A program made the position numbers and the translations under genes. From BJ22 sp021298375 (GTDB lineage Bacteria; Planctomycetota; Planctomycetia; Pirellulales; Pirellulaceae), in NCBI GenBank assembly GCA_046343015.1, contig JBKDOL010000032.1, forward strand, positions 70,954 through 134,953: a stretch of DNA of 64,000 nt. Reading direction: 5' to 3'. A model generated the notes under the pieces. That model made no database searches, was not told the DNA's origin, and saw only the letters and a program-made list of their open reading frames with translations. Positions 33,722 through 42,207 of the stretch are shown one piece after another; position 1 is the stretch's first letter, and each line of letters opens with the position of its first letter.

Positions 33722-34963
33722 TTACGATTCCCCTTGTACGGCGGCATCGGGGTTGAGGCTTTCCGGCAAAACAAACAACTCGGTAAACTCGTCGGAGTCA
33801 ATCTCCAGCCATCGAATCCAGGGTTCGATCGCCGCGAGGCTGCCAGAGTGCGGCGCCGCTCCCGCCAAGTCTTGGAGATGTACCGGCCGTGGCCGGGTGC
33901 TGACGACATAAAACGGAGTCCCTCCGGAGATTTCCCGCGAAACCCGCTCCAGCACGGAGACGAGTTCGGGCTCTACGGCGGGCTGCGCGACCGCCAACTC
34001 ATTCCACACTTCAGCCAAAAACTGGGGGCTGTTGATGTCGCAGAGAACGACAGATTCCCGACCGCAAATCCCAATCGCGACTTTTCCCCGAATCACGCTG
34101 GAAAGGCCCGCCATGACGGTGGCAGCAAAACTCAAACCCTGCTCCGCCCAGCCGCGCTCCCATTGGTCGTCCCCCTCGGGCAACCAAAGGTCGAGCAAGA
34201 GGACAAAGTCGCGGTCGCTGCGGGAGTCAAATTGCTTGACCATCAACTGACCGCTGCGAGCCGTCGCTCGCCAATGAATGTGCCGCTGGCTGTCGCCGCT
34301 GCGGTACTGCCGCAACCCAAAAAACTCTTCATCCTGCGCGCCGCGCCGCCGCTTGATCGCCTCCGCACCGCTGGCGTGCGACATCAGGCGGCGGTCCCAG
34401 GAAGCGGTCAAGCGCCCCAGCGCCGGAGCGACCAGCACGGGATCTTCTTCCGGCAAGTCAATCCGGGCGGCAACTAGTCCAATTGGAAACCGCGATGTGA
34501 GCTTGGCCGGACCGGCAAAAAACTGCCCGCGCTGCGGGAAGTGAATCTGGTAGGTGGCGTAATTTGTCTCTCCCGGTCTGACACGCGGCAGCACGGCCCG
34601 GATGCCAGCCACTTCCTTCCGCGGGGCTTCCGCCCGGCGCCATTGATCCAGCACGGTCAATGCCCACGTCGGCAAGACTTGACGACCGTTGGTGACCTTC
34701 CAGGTTGCCTGCACAGTTTGGCCGGCAAAAAGTTGTTGAGGCAGCGTCCGCCGAGCTGTCAGCTGCCGCAGCATCAGCAAACAGCCGCGCCAGCTAAGGA
34801 ACAGGGGCGCCACCATGATGCCCGTCATCAACATCAACAGGTTGATATTCCGCAAGAGCGAACCAGCCGAAACGAAAAGCAGGATAACCAGAAAAATCCA
34901 GCCCTCTCGGGTCAGCCATACCTTGGGCTGAGACTGCCTTTCCTGTTCCGACTGAGATGGCAT
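33722..34963 (-). CDS. DUF58 domain protein
   Basis: The 413-residue membrane protein has two N-terminal hydrophobic segments (about 20-65), a middle beta-rich part, and the DUF58 core with GDSQRHIHWRATARSGQLMVK and DSRSDRDFVLLLDLWLP. DUF58 proteins accompany MoxR ATPases and transglutaminases; the core resembles a von Willebrand-like fold. ATG 34963 is favoured over 35014 because AGGGA lies 7 nt upstream. It is coupled to the transglutaminase gene, with 3 nt between them. Confidence 0.88.
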   Translation of the reverse strand: MPSQSEQERQSQPKVWLTREGWIFLVILLFVSAGSLLRNINLLMLMTGIMVAPLFLSWRGCLLMLRQLTARRTLPQQLFAGQTVQATWKVTNGRQVLPTWALTVLDQWRRAEAPRKEVAGIRAVLPRVRPGETNYATYQIHFPQRGQFFAGPAKLTSRFPIGLVAARIDLPEEDPVLVAPALGRLTASWDRRLMSHASGAEAIKRRRGAQDEEFFGLRQYRSGDSQRHIHWRATARSGQLMVKQFDSRSDRDFVLLLDLWLPEGDDQWERGWAEQGLSFAATVMAGLSSVIRGKVAIGICGRESVVLCDINSPQFLAEVWNELAVAQPAVEPELVSVLERVSREISGGTPFYVVSTRPRPVHLQDLAGAAPHSGSLAAIEPWIRWLEIDSDEFTELFVLPESLNPDAAVQGES

Positions 34964-35174
34964 GCAGATTCCCTGATTGGACGAGCCGCGCCACGTGCCG
35001 CGGGACGAAATCATATTTCTTTTGCCCGCCCGCGACTCTCCTGTTGTCAGGAAATTCGCGAGAGGCTCCAGCGAGAATTTTACCCGAACGATTCCATTGG
35101 GTCTGCATCCGTGAGCACGGGTCGGAGAAACTTTGCCTGAACGGAAGCTTCAGGGAAGAGAAGCCCGGCCGCGC

Positions 35175-35244
35175 AGGGCGAATGCGGCGGGGCGAATGCG
35201 GCGGGGCGAATGCGGCGGGGCGAATGCGGCGGGGCGAACGCGGC
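35175..35244. repeat. 14-bp tandem repeat, 5 copies
   Basis: Five contiguous copies of ggggcgaatgcggc; the first begins with A and the last has aacg for aatg. Confidence 0.96.
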
Positions 35245-35432
35245 GGCCTAAAACAAACCGCTTGCCCGCTCCGTTCGAACCAATCCGAGCACCGGCCGGG
35301 ATAGCAACGCCACCTGACGCCTCGGCTTGATCAGTGACGGCTGCGGCAGTCCCGGAGTTTCTTGCGGCGATGCTCCGCCCGCGGCCGAGGACCTGACTCA
35401 TTCATACGCAACCGCGAACCCGAGCCGGCCGC

Positions 35433-35485
35433 AAATCCTCCGCGCCAAATCCTCAGCGCCAAATCCTCAGCGCCAAATCCTCCGC
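35433..35485. repeat. 14-bp tandem repeat, about 3.8 copies
   Basis: aaatcctcagcgcc occurs in tandem, with outer copies carrying cctcc instead of cctca. Confidence 0.94.
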
Positions 35486-35547
35486 CGAGGACCGCACCGA
35501 GCGGGCAGCGGGTCATCACCCGCTTCAGCTTGACACCATCGGCTTGA

Positions 35548-35583
35548 GCCGGACTGCCCGCGATCGCCGGACTGCCCGCGAAC
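35548..35583. repeat. 18-bp tandem duplication
   Basis: gccggactgcccgcgatc is followed by the same unit ending in aac, immediately before the acyl-CoA dehydrogenase stop codon. Confidence 0.93.
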
Positions 35584-35589
35584 GCCGTG

Positions 35590-37356
35590 TTAATCGTCCG
35601 GCGTCAGGACCCAATTGGGGAAATTGTGACCCAACCACTTATCAGCAACGTCGGCCCAATCCTTGTCGAAATTCACCTTCAAATCGGCGAAGCGAGCCGC
35701 GTTACGCTGGAAGGCCAGTCGCAAGTAGAGTTGCCCGGTGGCGACGTCGTGCATCTTGACCGACTCGGGCAGTGTTCCATTGACCAAGAGGCTGGTTACC
35801 CGTGAGTAAACGCAGGAAGCCATGAAGAGTTCGGTCGCAATGTCTCCCAAGCGGGCCTGAACGGCTTGTTGGTCGAGGATCCCTTCCTGGTACTTCAGCC
35901 CGGCCATCTTGCAAGCCCAGGAGAAGGCTCCGATCTGTTTCGACAATTGGCGGGCATGGAAGCGAACATGCTCGTGCTTGATCGGAATGCTCGGGCCGGT
36001 GATGTTGACCATCTTGTACATTTTCCAAGGGGTCTTTTTCAACTCGTCGCCTTCCTTCTTCAGATTCCGCATGCCCACCATGGCGACGAAGCAGCGGAGG
36101 ACGTCGTTGGCGCCCTCGCCAATCAGGTTCAATCGCGAATCCCGCATGATTCGCTCGAAGGGTTGGTCGGTGAAGAACCCTGCACCGCCCCAGATTTGCA
36201 GAGCGTCATTGCAGATCCGCCAGAGCATATCGCTGGAGAAGACCTTCAGCATGGCGGTCTCGATCATGTAGTCTTCGGCACCGCTGTCGATCAGCGCGGC
36301 AGTGTGATAGGTCGCGCTCTCCATCGCAAACGTGTCTGCCGCTGCTTCAGCGATCTTTCGCTTGACCAATTCGAACTCACCAAGCGATTTGCCGAATTGC
36401 CGGCGATTGTTGGCTCGGTGGACCATTCGTTCGAGGCAGAATTTGGCGGCGCCGGTGCAACTGGCTCCAAAGGTCGTGCGACCGAAATCGAGCACGGTCA
36501 AGGCGACCCGCAAACCCTTGCCGATCGGGCCGAGGATGTTCTCGCGGGGGACGCGAACGTTGGTGAACCGCAACCGCCCGGTGGCAGTGCCCCGGATCCC
36601 GGTTTTTTCCATCCGCTTTTCGACTACTTCGAAACCGGGCATGTCGGGCGTCACCAAAAAGGCGGTGATCTTGCCGTCCGGATCGCTCGCGTCCGGCGTC
36701 CGCGCCATTACCGTCAGGACTTGGGCGATTCCGCCATTGGTGATCCAGCGTTTTTCGCCGTTAAGCAGGAAGGCTTTGCCATCCTCGGTCGGAGTTGCCG
36801 TGGTCCGGACGTTCGAGGCATCGGAGCCCGCCTCTGGTTCCGTCAAGGCAAATGCGGCGATCTTCTCGCCGGTGGTCATCGGCTTCATCCAGGTCTTCTG
36901 CTGTTCCGGCGTGCCGAACAACTCCAAAGCCCGCAGTCCGATGGAGTGGTGAGCGTTGACGAAAACCGCCGTCGACGCACAGTGAGCCCCAATCACTTCC
37001 ATCACGCGACAGTAGTTGAACTGAGACAAACCCTGACCGCCGTGCTCTTTGCTGACGGTCATTCCCAGCACGCCAATCTCACCCAAACCCCGAATCACGG
37101 AGTCGGGGATCATCGCTTCGCGGTCAATTTTGACCGGGTCAATGTGGTCGCGGCAAAACTGCTTGACCCGGGCAATCGCTTCGTCGCCCTGCCGCTTCGT
37201 TTCCCCTGTAACCTCGGGGAAGGGCATCACCGACTCGGCGCGGAAGCGACCAAAGTAGAGTTCCTTCGCAAACCCTTCCTTTTCAGGTCCGGAAAACAGC
37301 AGTTCTTCGGCTTGAGCGATTTGCTTCTTTTGAAGTTCGGTCAACGTTGCAGTCAT
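35590..37356 (-). CDS. Long-form acyl-CoA dehydrogenase (VLCAD/ACAD9-like)
   Basis: A flavoenzyme that introduces the alpha-beta double bond into acyl-CoA in beta-oxidation. At 588 residues it exceeds the usual 380 and matches the VLCAD-like class with an extra C-terminal helical domain (about 430-588). Motifs are AFALTEPEAGSDAS, GEKRWITNGGIA and IWGGAGF. The catalytic base appears to be Glu414 in IGEGAND, the position used in VLCAD. The ATG start follows from homologous length. The divergent thiolase gene 1.3 kb away points to fatty-acid breakdown. Confidence 0.95.
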   Translation of the reverse strand: MTATLTELQKKQIAQAEELLFSGPEKEGFAKELYFGRFRAESVMPFPEVTGETKRQGDEAIARVKQFCRDHIDPVKIDREAMIPDSVIRGLGEIGVLGMTVSKEHGGQGLSQFNYCRVMEVIGAHCASTAVFVNAHHSIGLRALELFGTPEQQKTWMKPMTTGEKIAAFALTEPEAGSDASNVRTTATPTEDGKAFLLNGEKRWITNGGIAQVLTVMARTPDASDPDGKITAFLVTPDMPGFEVVEKRMEKTGIRGTATGRLRFTNVRVPRENILGPIGKGLRVALTVLDFGRTTFGASCTGAAKFCLERMVHRANNRRQFGKSLGEFELVKRKIAEAAADTFAMESATYHTAALIDSGAEDYMIETAMLKVFSSDMLWRICNDALQIWGGAGFFTDQPFERIMRDSRLNLIGEGANDVLRCFVAMVGMRNLKKEGDELKKTPWKMYKMVNITGPSIPIKHEHVRFHARQLSKQIGAFSWACKMAGLKYQEGILDQQAVQARLGDIATELFMASCVYSRVTSLLVNGTLPESVKMHDVATGQLYLRLAFQRNAARFADLKVNFDKDWADVADKWLGHNFPNWVLTPDD

Positions 37357-37450
37357 GGGAGTTCTCGTTCTCTCTACCTGTGTGGGCCGATCCGCGGTGC
37401 AGAAGATTGTCCGCGTTTAATGTTGATTTGAATGTTGTTTTGGAGGAGGC

Positions 37451-37482
37451 TGCCAACCACGTTGTCTGCCAACCACGTTGTC
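37451..37482. repeat. 16-bp perfect tandem duplication
   Basis: tgccaaccacgttgtc occurs twice without a gap, upstream of the acyl-CoA dehydrogenase start. Confidence 0.96.
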
Positions 37483-37552
37483 TGATGCTCGACTCGATTC
37501 AAACGAGCCAAGCCATTGCGCTGACAGCCTTTTGCCTAAGTACAAAGTTTTG

Positions 37553-37671
37553 CCAAGTACGGGGTCTCACCAAGTACGGGGTCTCACCAAGTACGGGGTC
37601 TCACCAAGTACGGGGTCTCACCAAGTACGGGGTCTCACCAAGTACCGGGTCTCACCAAGTACCGGGTCTCA
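37553..37671. repeat. 17-bp tandem array, 7 copies
   Basis: Seven contiguous copies of ccaagtacggggtctca; the last two have tacc in place of tacg. There are no spacers, so it is not a CRISPR array. The array is the longest of the short repeats in the window. Confidence 0.97.
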
Positions 37672-37678
37672 CGTCCGA

Positions 37679-37714
37679 AGTTCAACCGAACATGGCAGTT
37701 CAACCGAACATGGC
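37679..37714. repeat. 18-bp perfect tandem duplication
   Basis: agttcaaccgaacatggc occurs twice, 7 bp after the 17-bp array; each unit contains a short GTTCaaccGAAC inverted repeat. Confidence 0.95.
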
Positions 37715-38622
37715 GTTTGGGCACCGGCTAAGGCCAGACGACGCGAGCAGGAGAGCCCCGCAGCCCGCTCTCCTCGACCTGCAAGCAGAGAATCCGCTGC
37801 AGCCTGCTGCAAAACCGATTTTCTTTTGCTCAGGCAACAAAAGTCGGGCAGTTCAGCCAGTATTTCCCCGGTAAGGGCACAATTATCGCCATTTCGGGCC
37901 GTTTTCGCAACGACCCAAATCAGGCCGATTTCGTTTGGTAGACAGTTCGCCGCACCTTCTCAGCGCCGCCCGGCGAACGCTGGTTGGGACCACCCCGGAG
38001 CAGCCAAACAAGGGCGGAAAGGGGCGGGAGGAAGTCGGGCCGAGGTTCGGCCAGCGGCCGCCCCGCCGTGTACAGGGAGGGCGGCCGATTCGAGGGCGGC
38101 TTGTGCGGGACACCCCGTCTGGGCAAATTGGCCCGACTAATCCGGCCCTGGCTTTCGCCCGTCCGCAGTCGTCCTCAGGAGCCTGGCCTCCCGGAGTCCA
38201 GCCAAGCTTGGCCGCCGGCTTGGCTCCGGCCGCCGCTTGGGAAACGCCTGTCGCCGACCGGGGCGAGCGCGCGGCGAGGCGAGCGGTACGGCCGCGGCGT
38301 GCCGGCGAGGCGTGGCCGCGAGGGGTGCCCGCTCGCCCGAACCGAGCAATCCAAGTCAAAGGCTTGGCTGAGTCAAACAGTCGGCTTTCGAGTCGCCGAC
38401 GTCAAACGCGTCTGGCCGTTGTCCAAGCGGGCTCCTTTCGTGATAATCCCCGAAAGCCCTGCTCCGACTGGCTTCTTTGTCGTGGTTCGGGTGCAAGTCG
38501 CGAATTATTGTTGTCGCGCGAGTCGGGCCAGTAAAAGGAAAGGTCGCTCCTTTCTGATTACCGTTTCAAGGCTCGAATGGACGGTCGCTCCGCTTCTCCC
38601 CTTTGCAGAAAGTGCAGTTTCC

Positions 38623-39798
38623 ATGTCTCACGCTTATCTGGTCTCCGGTGCCCGGACTCCGATCGGTTCCTTCCTCGGTAGCTTTCTCAATGTTTCCGCG
38701 CCGGAGTTGGGGGCAGTCGCGATCAAGGCTGCGGTAGAGCGATCCGGCCTGGGGTTTGAGCAGTTTGACGAAGTGATCATGGGGAATGTGGTGACTGCTG
38801 GAGTGGGCCAGGCTCCCGCTCGCCAAGCAGCTTTGAAAGCAGGTTTTCCGACGACGATTCCTTGCCTGACCATCAACAAGGTTTGTGGCTCGGGTTTGAA
38901 GGCCGTGATGCTGGCGAGTCAGGCGATCCGGTGCGGCGATGCCAAAGCGATCGTGGCCGGTGGCATGGAGAACATGTCCGCGGCGCCGCATTTCGTCGCC
39001 GGGATGAGAACCGGGTTCAAGCTGGGTGAAGTCAAAATGCAGGATGCGATGGTGCACGATGGGCTGACCTGCTCGTTCGAAAAGTGTCACATGGGTAATC
39101 ACGCCGAACACATCGCGCGGCGGTTTGCCGCGACCCGAGCGGACCAGGACTCCTTTTCCGCCCGAAGCCAGCAGCGGGCCGCCGCTGCCGCTGCCGCCGG
39201 TTGGTTTACCGACGAGATCGCCCCGGTGACGGTTGTCGAGCGCAAGGGTAGCCGTGTCGTTTCCGCGGATGAAGGGATTCGGCCGGACACCACCGTGGAG
39301 GGCTTGGCCGGCCTGAAGCCGGTCTTTGACAAAGCGGGTTCCGTGACTGCGGGAAATGCTTCGACGCTCAGCGACGGTGCGGCTGCAGTCGTCGTGGTCG
39401 ATGAGGCTCTGGCCCAGAAGGCCCGCCACAAGTTCAGAATTCTTTCCAGCCACACTTCGGGAACCGACCCTAAGGACTTGTTCATCGCCCCCGTCGAGGC
39501 AGTCCGAGGCGCGGTGCGGAAGGCCAAGCTCGACCTGGCCCAAGTCGACTTATTCGAAATCAACGAGGCCTTTGCCAGCCAAATGGTGGCTTGCTGCAAG
39601 GAACTGTCGCTGGATGAAACCAAGGTAAATCTCGCAGGAGGTGGAATCTCGCTTGGTCATCCGATCGGAGCCAGCGGAGCCCGTGTCCTTGTCAGCCTGA
39701 TGCACCTGCTCCGTCGACAAGGCAAGCGGTACGGAGTCGCGAGCCTCTGTCTCGGTGGCGGCAACGCGGTGGCAATGGTGATTGAATCGGTTGAGTGA
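38623..39798 (+). CDS. Acetyl-CoA C-acyltransferase (thiolase)
   Basis: The thiolase (391 residues) cleaves 3-ketoacyl-CoA or condenses acetyl-CoA. Catalytic residues are in place: Cys88 in NKVCGSGLK, His346 in LGHPIGASGAR and Cys376 in SLCLGGGNA. Whether it is degradative or biosynthetic cannot be told from sequence alone. The neighbouring acyl-CoA dehydrogenase favours beta-oxidation. The ATG at 38623 starts the family N-terminus SHAYLVSGARTPIG; the longer frame from 37984 is non-coding upstream sequence. Confidence 0.96.
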   Translation: MSHAYLVSGARTPIGSFLGSFLNVSAPELGAVAIKAAVERSGLGFEQFDEVIMGNVVTAGVGQAPARQAALKAGFPTTIPCLTINKVCGSGLKAVMLASQAIRCGDAKAIVAGGMENMSAAPHFVAGMRTGFKLGEVKMQDAMVHDGLTCSFEKCHMGNHAEHIARRFAATRADQDSFSARSQQRAAAAAAAGWFTDEIAPVTVVERKGSRVVSADEGIRPDTTVEGLAGLKPVFDKAGSVTAGNASTLSDGAAAVVVVDEALAQKARHKFRILSSHTSGTDPKDLFIAPVEAVRGAVRKAKLDLAQVDLFEINEAFASQMVACCKELSLDETKVNLAGGGISLGHPIGASGARVLVSLMHLLRRQGKRYGVASLCLGGGNAVAMVIESVE

Positions 39799-39908
39799 GT
39801 GGATTGGTTTCGTTGGACGTAACTGCCGCGGCAAGCACCAGCCACGTGCTGCCCGGCCCCCGACAAACCTCAATGACTTAGAACATTTTCCAGAAAGTGA
39901 ATGGCCGC

Positions 39909-41336
39909 ATGGACCAGATTATCTCTGAACTCGCACACTATGTTCACAATCATTCGATCCATGACGAGTTAGCGTTGCAAACGGCTCGCTGGTGTCTGAT
40001 GGACAGCCTCGGCTGTGGGCTGTTGGCGCTGAATTATCCCGGCTGCCGCAAGCTGCTGGGCCCGGTTGTGCCGGGTGCGCAGTTCAATGGTGGTTGCCGG
40101 GTCCCGGGAACCAGTTTGGAACTCGACCCGGTCAAAGCTGCCTTCGACATTGGCACGATTGTCCGCTGGCTTGATTACAACGACACCTGGCTGGCCGCCG
40201 AATGGGGGCATCCCTCGGATAATCTCGGCGCGATTCTGGCCTGTGCCGATTACCTCGGGAGAGTGAAGAAGAGCGGAATCACGATGCGCGAGGTGCTGAT
40301 CGCCATGATCAAGGCACACGAGATCCAGGGCGTGCTCGCCTTGGAAAACTCGTTTAACCGCGTCGGGCTGGACCATGTCCTGCTGGTGCGAATCGCGAGT
40401 ACGGCAGTCGCCGCGCTGATGCTCGGCGCGACACAAAAGCAGACGGAGGCTGCCCTCTCCCACGCCTGGATCGACGGCGGCGCGCTGCGGACCTATCGCC
40501 ACGCTCCCAATACGGGTTCGAGAAAGAGCTGGGCTGCCGGTGACGCCACCAGCCGAGCCGTGCGGCTGGCCCTGATCAGCCTGACGGGCGAAATGGGGTA
40601 TCAGACCGCTCTGACCGCTCCCCGTTGGGGCTTTCAGGATGTGTTGTTCAAGAGCCAGAGCATCAAGCTGGCTCGTCCACTCGACAGCTATGTGATGGAG
40701 AACGTGCTGTTCAAAATCTCTTACCCGGCAGAGTTCCATGCCCAAACGGCTGTGGAATGCGCCCTGCAGCTCCACCCTCAAATCAAAGATCGCCTCGGCG
40801 AGATCGAACGGGTCGAGTTGGAGACACAGGAGCCGGGCGTGCGGATCATCGACAAGCAGGGGCCGCTCAACAACTATGCAGACCGCGACCATTGCCTCCA
40901 GTACATGGTGGCGATCGGGCTGATTTTCGGCAACCTCACCGCAGACCACTATCAGGACCAAACCGCGGCCGACCCCCGGATCGATGAGCTGCGGGCAAAG
41001 ATGAAGGTTCGTGAGAATCCCGACTTTACGGTCGCCTACTACGACCCCCAGCAGCGGGCCATTCCCAACAGCGTTCAGGTCTTTTTCCGCGACGGCTCGC
41101 ACACGGAGCGGGTCGCTGTGCATTTTCCCGTGGGGCATCGCCGCCGGCGCGATGAGGGCTTGCCATTGCTGCGGCAAAAGTTTGCCCAAGCGGTGCAGGG
41201 CTTCTATCAGGCGGACGAAATCGCCAACTTAATCTCCCTGTTTGGCTCTCCCGACAAGCTCGATCGCATGCCGGCCGAGGAGTTCATGGGAATCTTCTAC
41301 AAGCAGTCAGCTCCGCTGGAAAAATTGCTTGCCTGA
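39909..41336 (+). CDS. prpD: 2-methylcitrate dehydratase PrpD
   Basis: PrpD dehydrates 2-methylcitrate to methylaconitate in the methylcitrate cycle, which disposes of propionyl-CoA. The 475-residue protein (MmgE/PrpD fold) is strikingly close to enterobacterial PrpD: NDTWLAAEWGHPSDNLGAIL, ENSFNRVGLDHVLLV, RTYRHAPNTGSRKSWAAGDA and NYADRDHCLQYMVAI. GTG 39897 would add four residues; I prefer ATG 39909, though neither has a strong ribosome site. prpB, prpC and acnD are not adjacent, so the rest of the pathway must lie elsewhere. The upstream thiolase suggests odd-chain fatty-acid use. Confidence 0.95.
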   Translation: MDQIISELAHYVHNHSIHDELALQTARWCLMDSLGCGLLALNYPGCRKLLGPVVPGAQFNGGCRVPGTSLELDPVKAAFDIGTIVRWLDYNDTWLAAEWGHPSDNLGAILACADYLGRVKKSGITMREVLIAMIKAHEIQGVLALENSFNRVGLDHVLLVRIASTAVAALMLGATQKQTEAALSHAWIDGGALRTYRHAPNTGSRKSWAAGDATSRAVRLALISLTGEMGYQTALTAPRWGFQDVLFKSQSIKLARPLDSYVMENVLFKISYPAEFHAQTAVECALQLHPQIKDRLGEIERVELETQEPGVRIIDKQGPLNNYADRDHCLQYMVAIGLIFGNLTADHYQDQTAADPRIDELRAKMKVRENPDFTVAYYDPQQRAIPNSVQVFFRDGSHTERVAVHFPVGHRRRRDEGLPLLRQKFAQAVQGFYQADEIANLISLFGSPDKLDRMPAEEFMGIFYKQSAPLEKLLA

Positions 41337-41360
41337 GTGCCTGCTGAGAGCAAGCTCGCC

Positions 41361-41402
41361 CGTGAGCTCGCCCCCGTGAGCTCGCCCCCGTGAGCTCGCG
41401 CG
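41361..41402. repeat. 14-bp tandem repeat, 3 copies
   Basis: cgtgagctcgcccc occurs twice perfectly and once with changes at the end, between prpD and the next gene. Confidence 0.94.
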
Positions 41403-41480
41403 GGGGAAATCCCCGGAGTGAGCTGCTATTGGTGTTTTGGATGTGAACTTGACTGGACGCACTGTTTGGAGACGCCTGCC

Positions 41481-42047
41481 GTGAATCGCCACCTTGTTCT
41501 CACTTTCGGAGCACTTGCTTGCGTATGCCTCGGCTGGTTGGCTTCCCCAGCCTGGACCCAGAATCCTCCGTCACTGTCGGGCGGAGCCGCTTCCGGTCGG
41601 CAACAGGCGGAGGGAGAGGAGCAAACCCGTGAGGCGAAGCTGGCGGCTTACCTGACCGGCGTCAAATTTGTCGGCACGTTTACCCTTACGGGCAATGCCG
41701 AGCGCCCGCCCGAACCGGAGTCGTATTACATTCTCAGCGCTGAGAAAATGGACGACGGCGACTGGTGGAAATTGACTGCCCGCATCAAGTATGCAACCCA
41801 CGATTTGACCATTCCCATGGCGCTGGAGATCAAATGGGCCGGCGAAACGCCAGTGATTACGGTCGATCAAATGCTCGTGCCGGGCTTGGGGACCTTCGAT
41901 GCCCGCGTACTTATCCGCAAGGGAAGCTACGCCGGAACCTGGGCTCATGACGAGATCGGTGGCCAGCTCTTTGGCCGACTGGAAAAGATGACGCCCGAGG
42001 AATTGGCCGAAGTCAAAGCGGCGGCAGAACAGCAAAAGAAAAAATAG
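41481..42047 (+). CDS. Small secreted protein of unknown function
   Basis: A 188-residue protein with a signal peptide (VNRHLVLTFGALACVCLGWLASPAWTQ). The mature part is beta-rich (FVGTFTLTGNAERP, YYILSAEKMDDGDWWKLTARI, GTFDARVLIRKGSYAGTW) and ends in a charged helix. I do not recognise a family, although similar periplasmic proteins without known activity occur in planctomycetes. The GTG start at 41481 is supported by GGAGA 8 nt upstream; a longer frame from 41418 lacks a signal peptide at its start. Confidence 0.75.
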   Translation: MNRHLVLTFGALACVCLGWLASPAWTQNPPSLSGGAASGRQQAEGEEQTREAKLAAYLTGVKFVGTFTLTGNAERPPEPESYYILSAEKMDDGDWWKLTARIKYATHDLTIPMALEIKWAGETPVITVDQMLVPGLGTFDARVLIRKGSYAGTWAHDEIGGQLFGRLEKMTPEELAEVKAAAEQQKKK

Positions 42048-42138
42048 CTCGCCGCGTCCACAGGCTTTGTGATCAACTGGCTCAGCGGGGCTTCGGCCCT
42101 TGAGCTAAACGCCGAGGGCGGGAACGCTCAAGGACGCT

Positions 42139-42195
42139 GGCTGGCTTAGCTGGGACTCTGGCTGGCTCAGCTGGGACTCTGGCTGGCTCAGCGGG
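42139..42195. repeat. 21-bp tandem repeat, about 2.7 copies
   Basis: A 21-bp unit beginning ggctggctcagctggg occurs twice (one mismatch) with a partial third copy, in the gap between convergent genes. Confidence 0.94.
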
Positions 42196-42207
42196 CTCGG
42201 TTCCAGC

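Larger units (their letters stand above)
34964..35589. other. Intergenic region rich in short tandem repeats
   Basis: These roughly 626 bp lie between two leftward genes and carry three different short tandem repeats (35175-35244, 35433-35485, 35548-35583). No coding frame, RNA gene or clear terminator is recognised. Confidence 0.6.
37357..38622. other. Long intergenic region between acyl-CoA dehydrogenase and thiolase genes
   Basis: These 1266 bp separate divergent genes and contain three tandem repeat sets (37451-37482, 37553-37671, 37679-37714). Open frames of up to about 220 codons exist on both strands, but they arise from GC-rich sequence and from a 17-bp repeat lacking stops. They show no recognisable protein. 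A decayed gene or a structured RNA cannot be excluded by eye. Confidence 0.55.

Noticed and set aside
37553..37671. CRISPR-like array
   Set aside because: The seven 17-bp copies are directly adjacent with no spacers, and no cas genes are nearby; it is a plain tandem repeat.
37478..38140. 220-codon frame with STGSHQVRGLTKYGV repeats
   Set aside because: The 17-bp array has no stop in any frame, so all three frames stay open. The repetitive peptide is an artefact and the rest has no family character.
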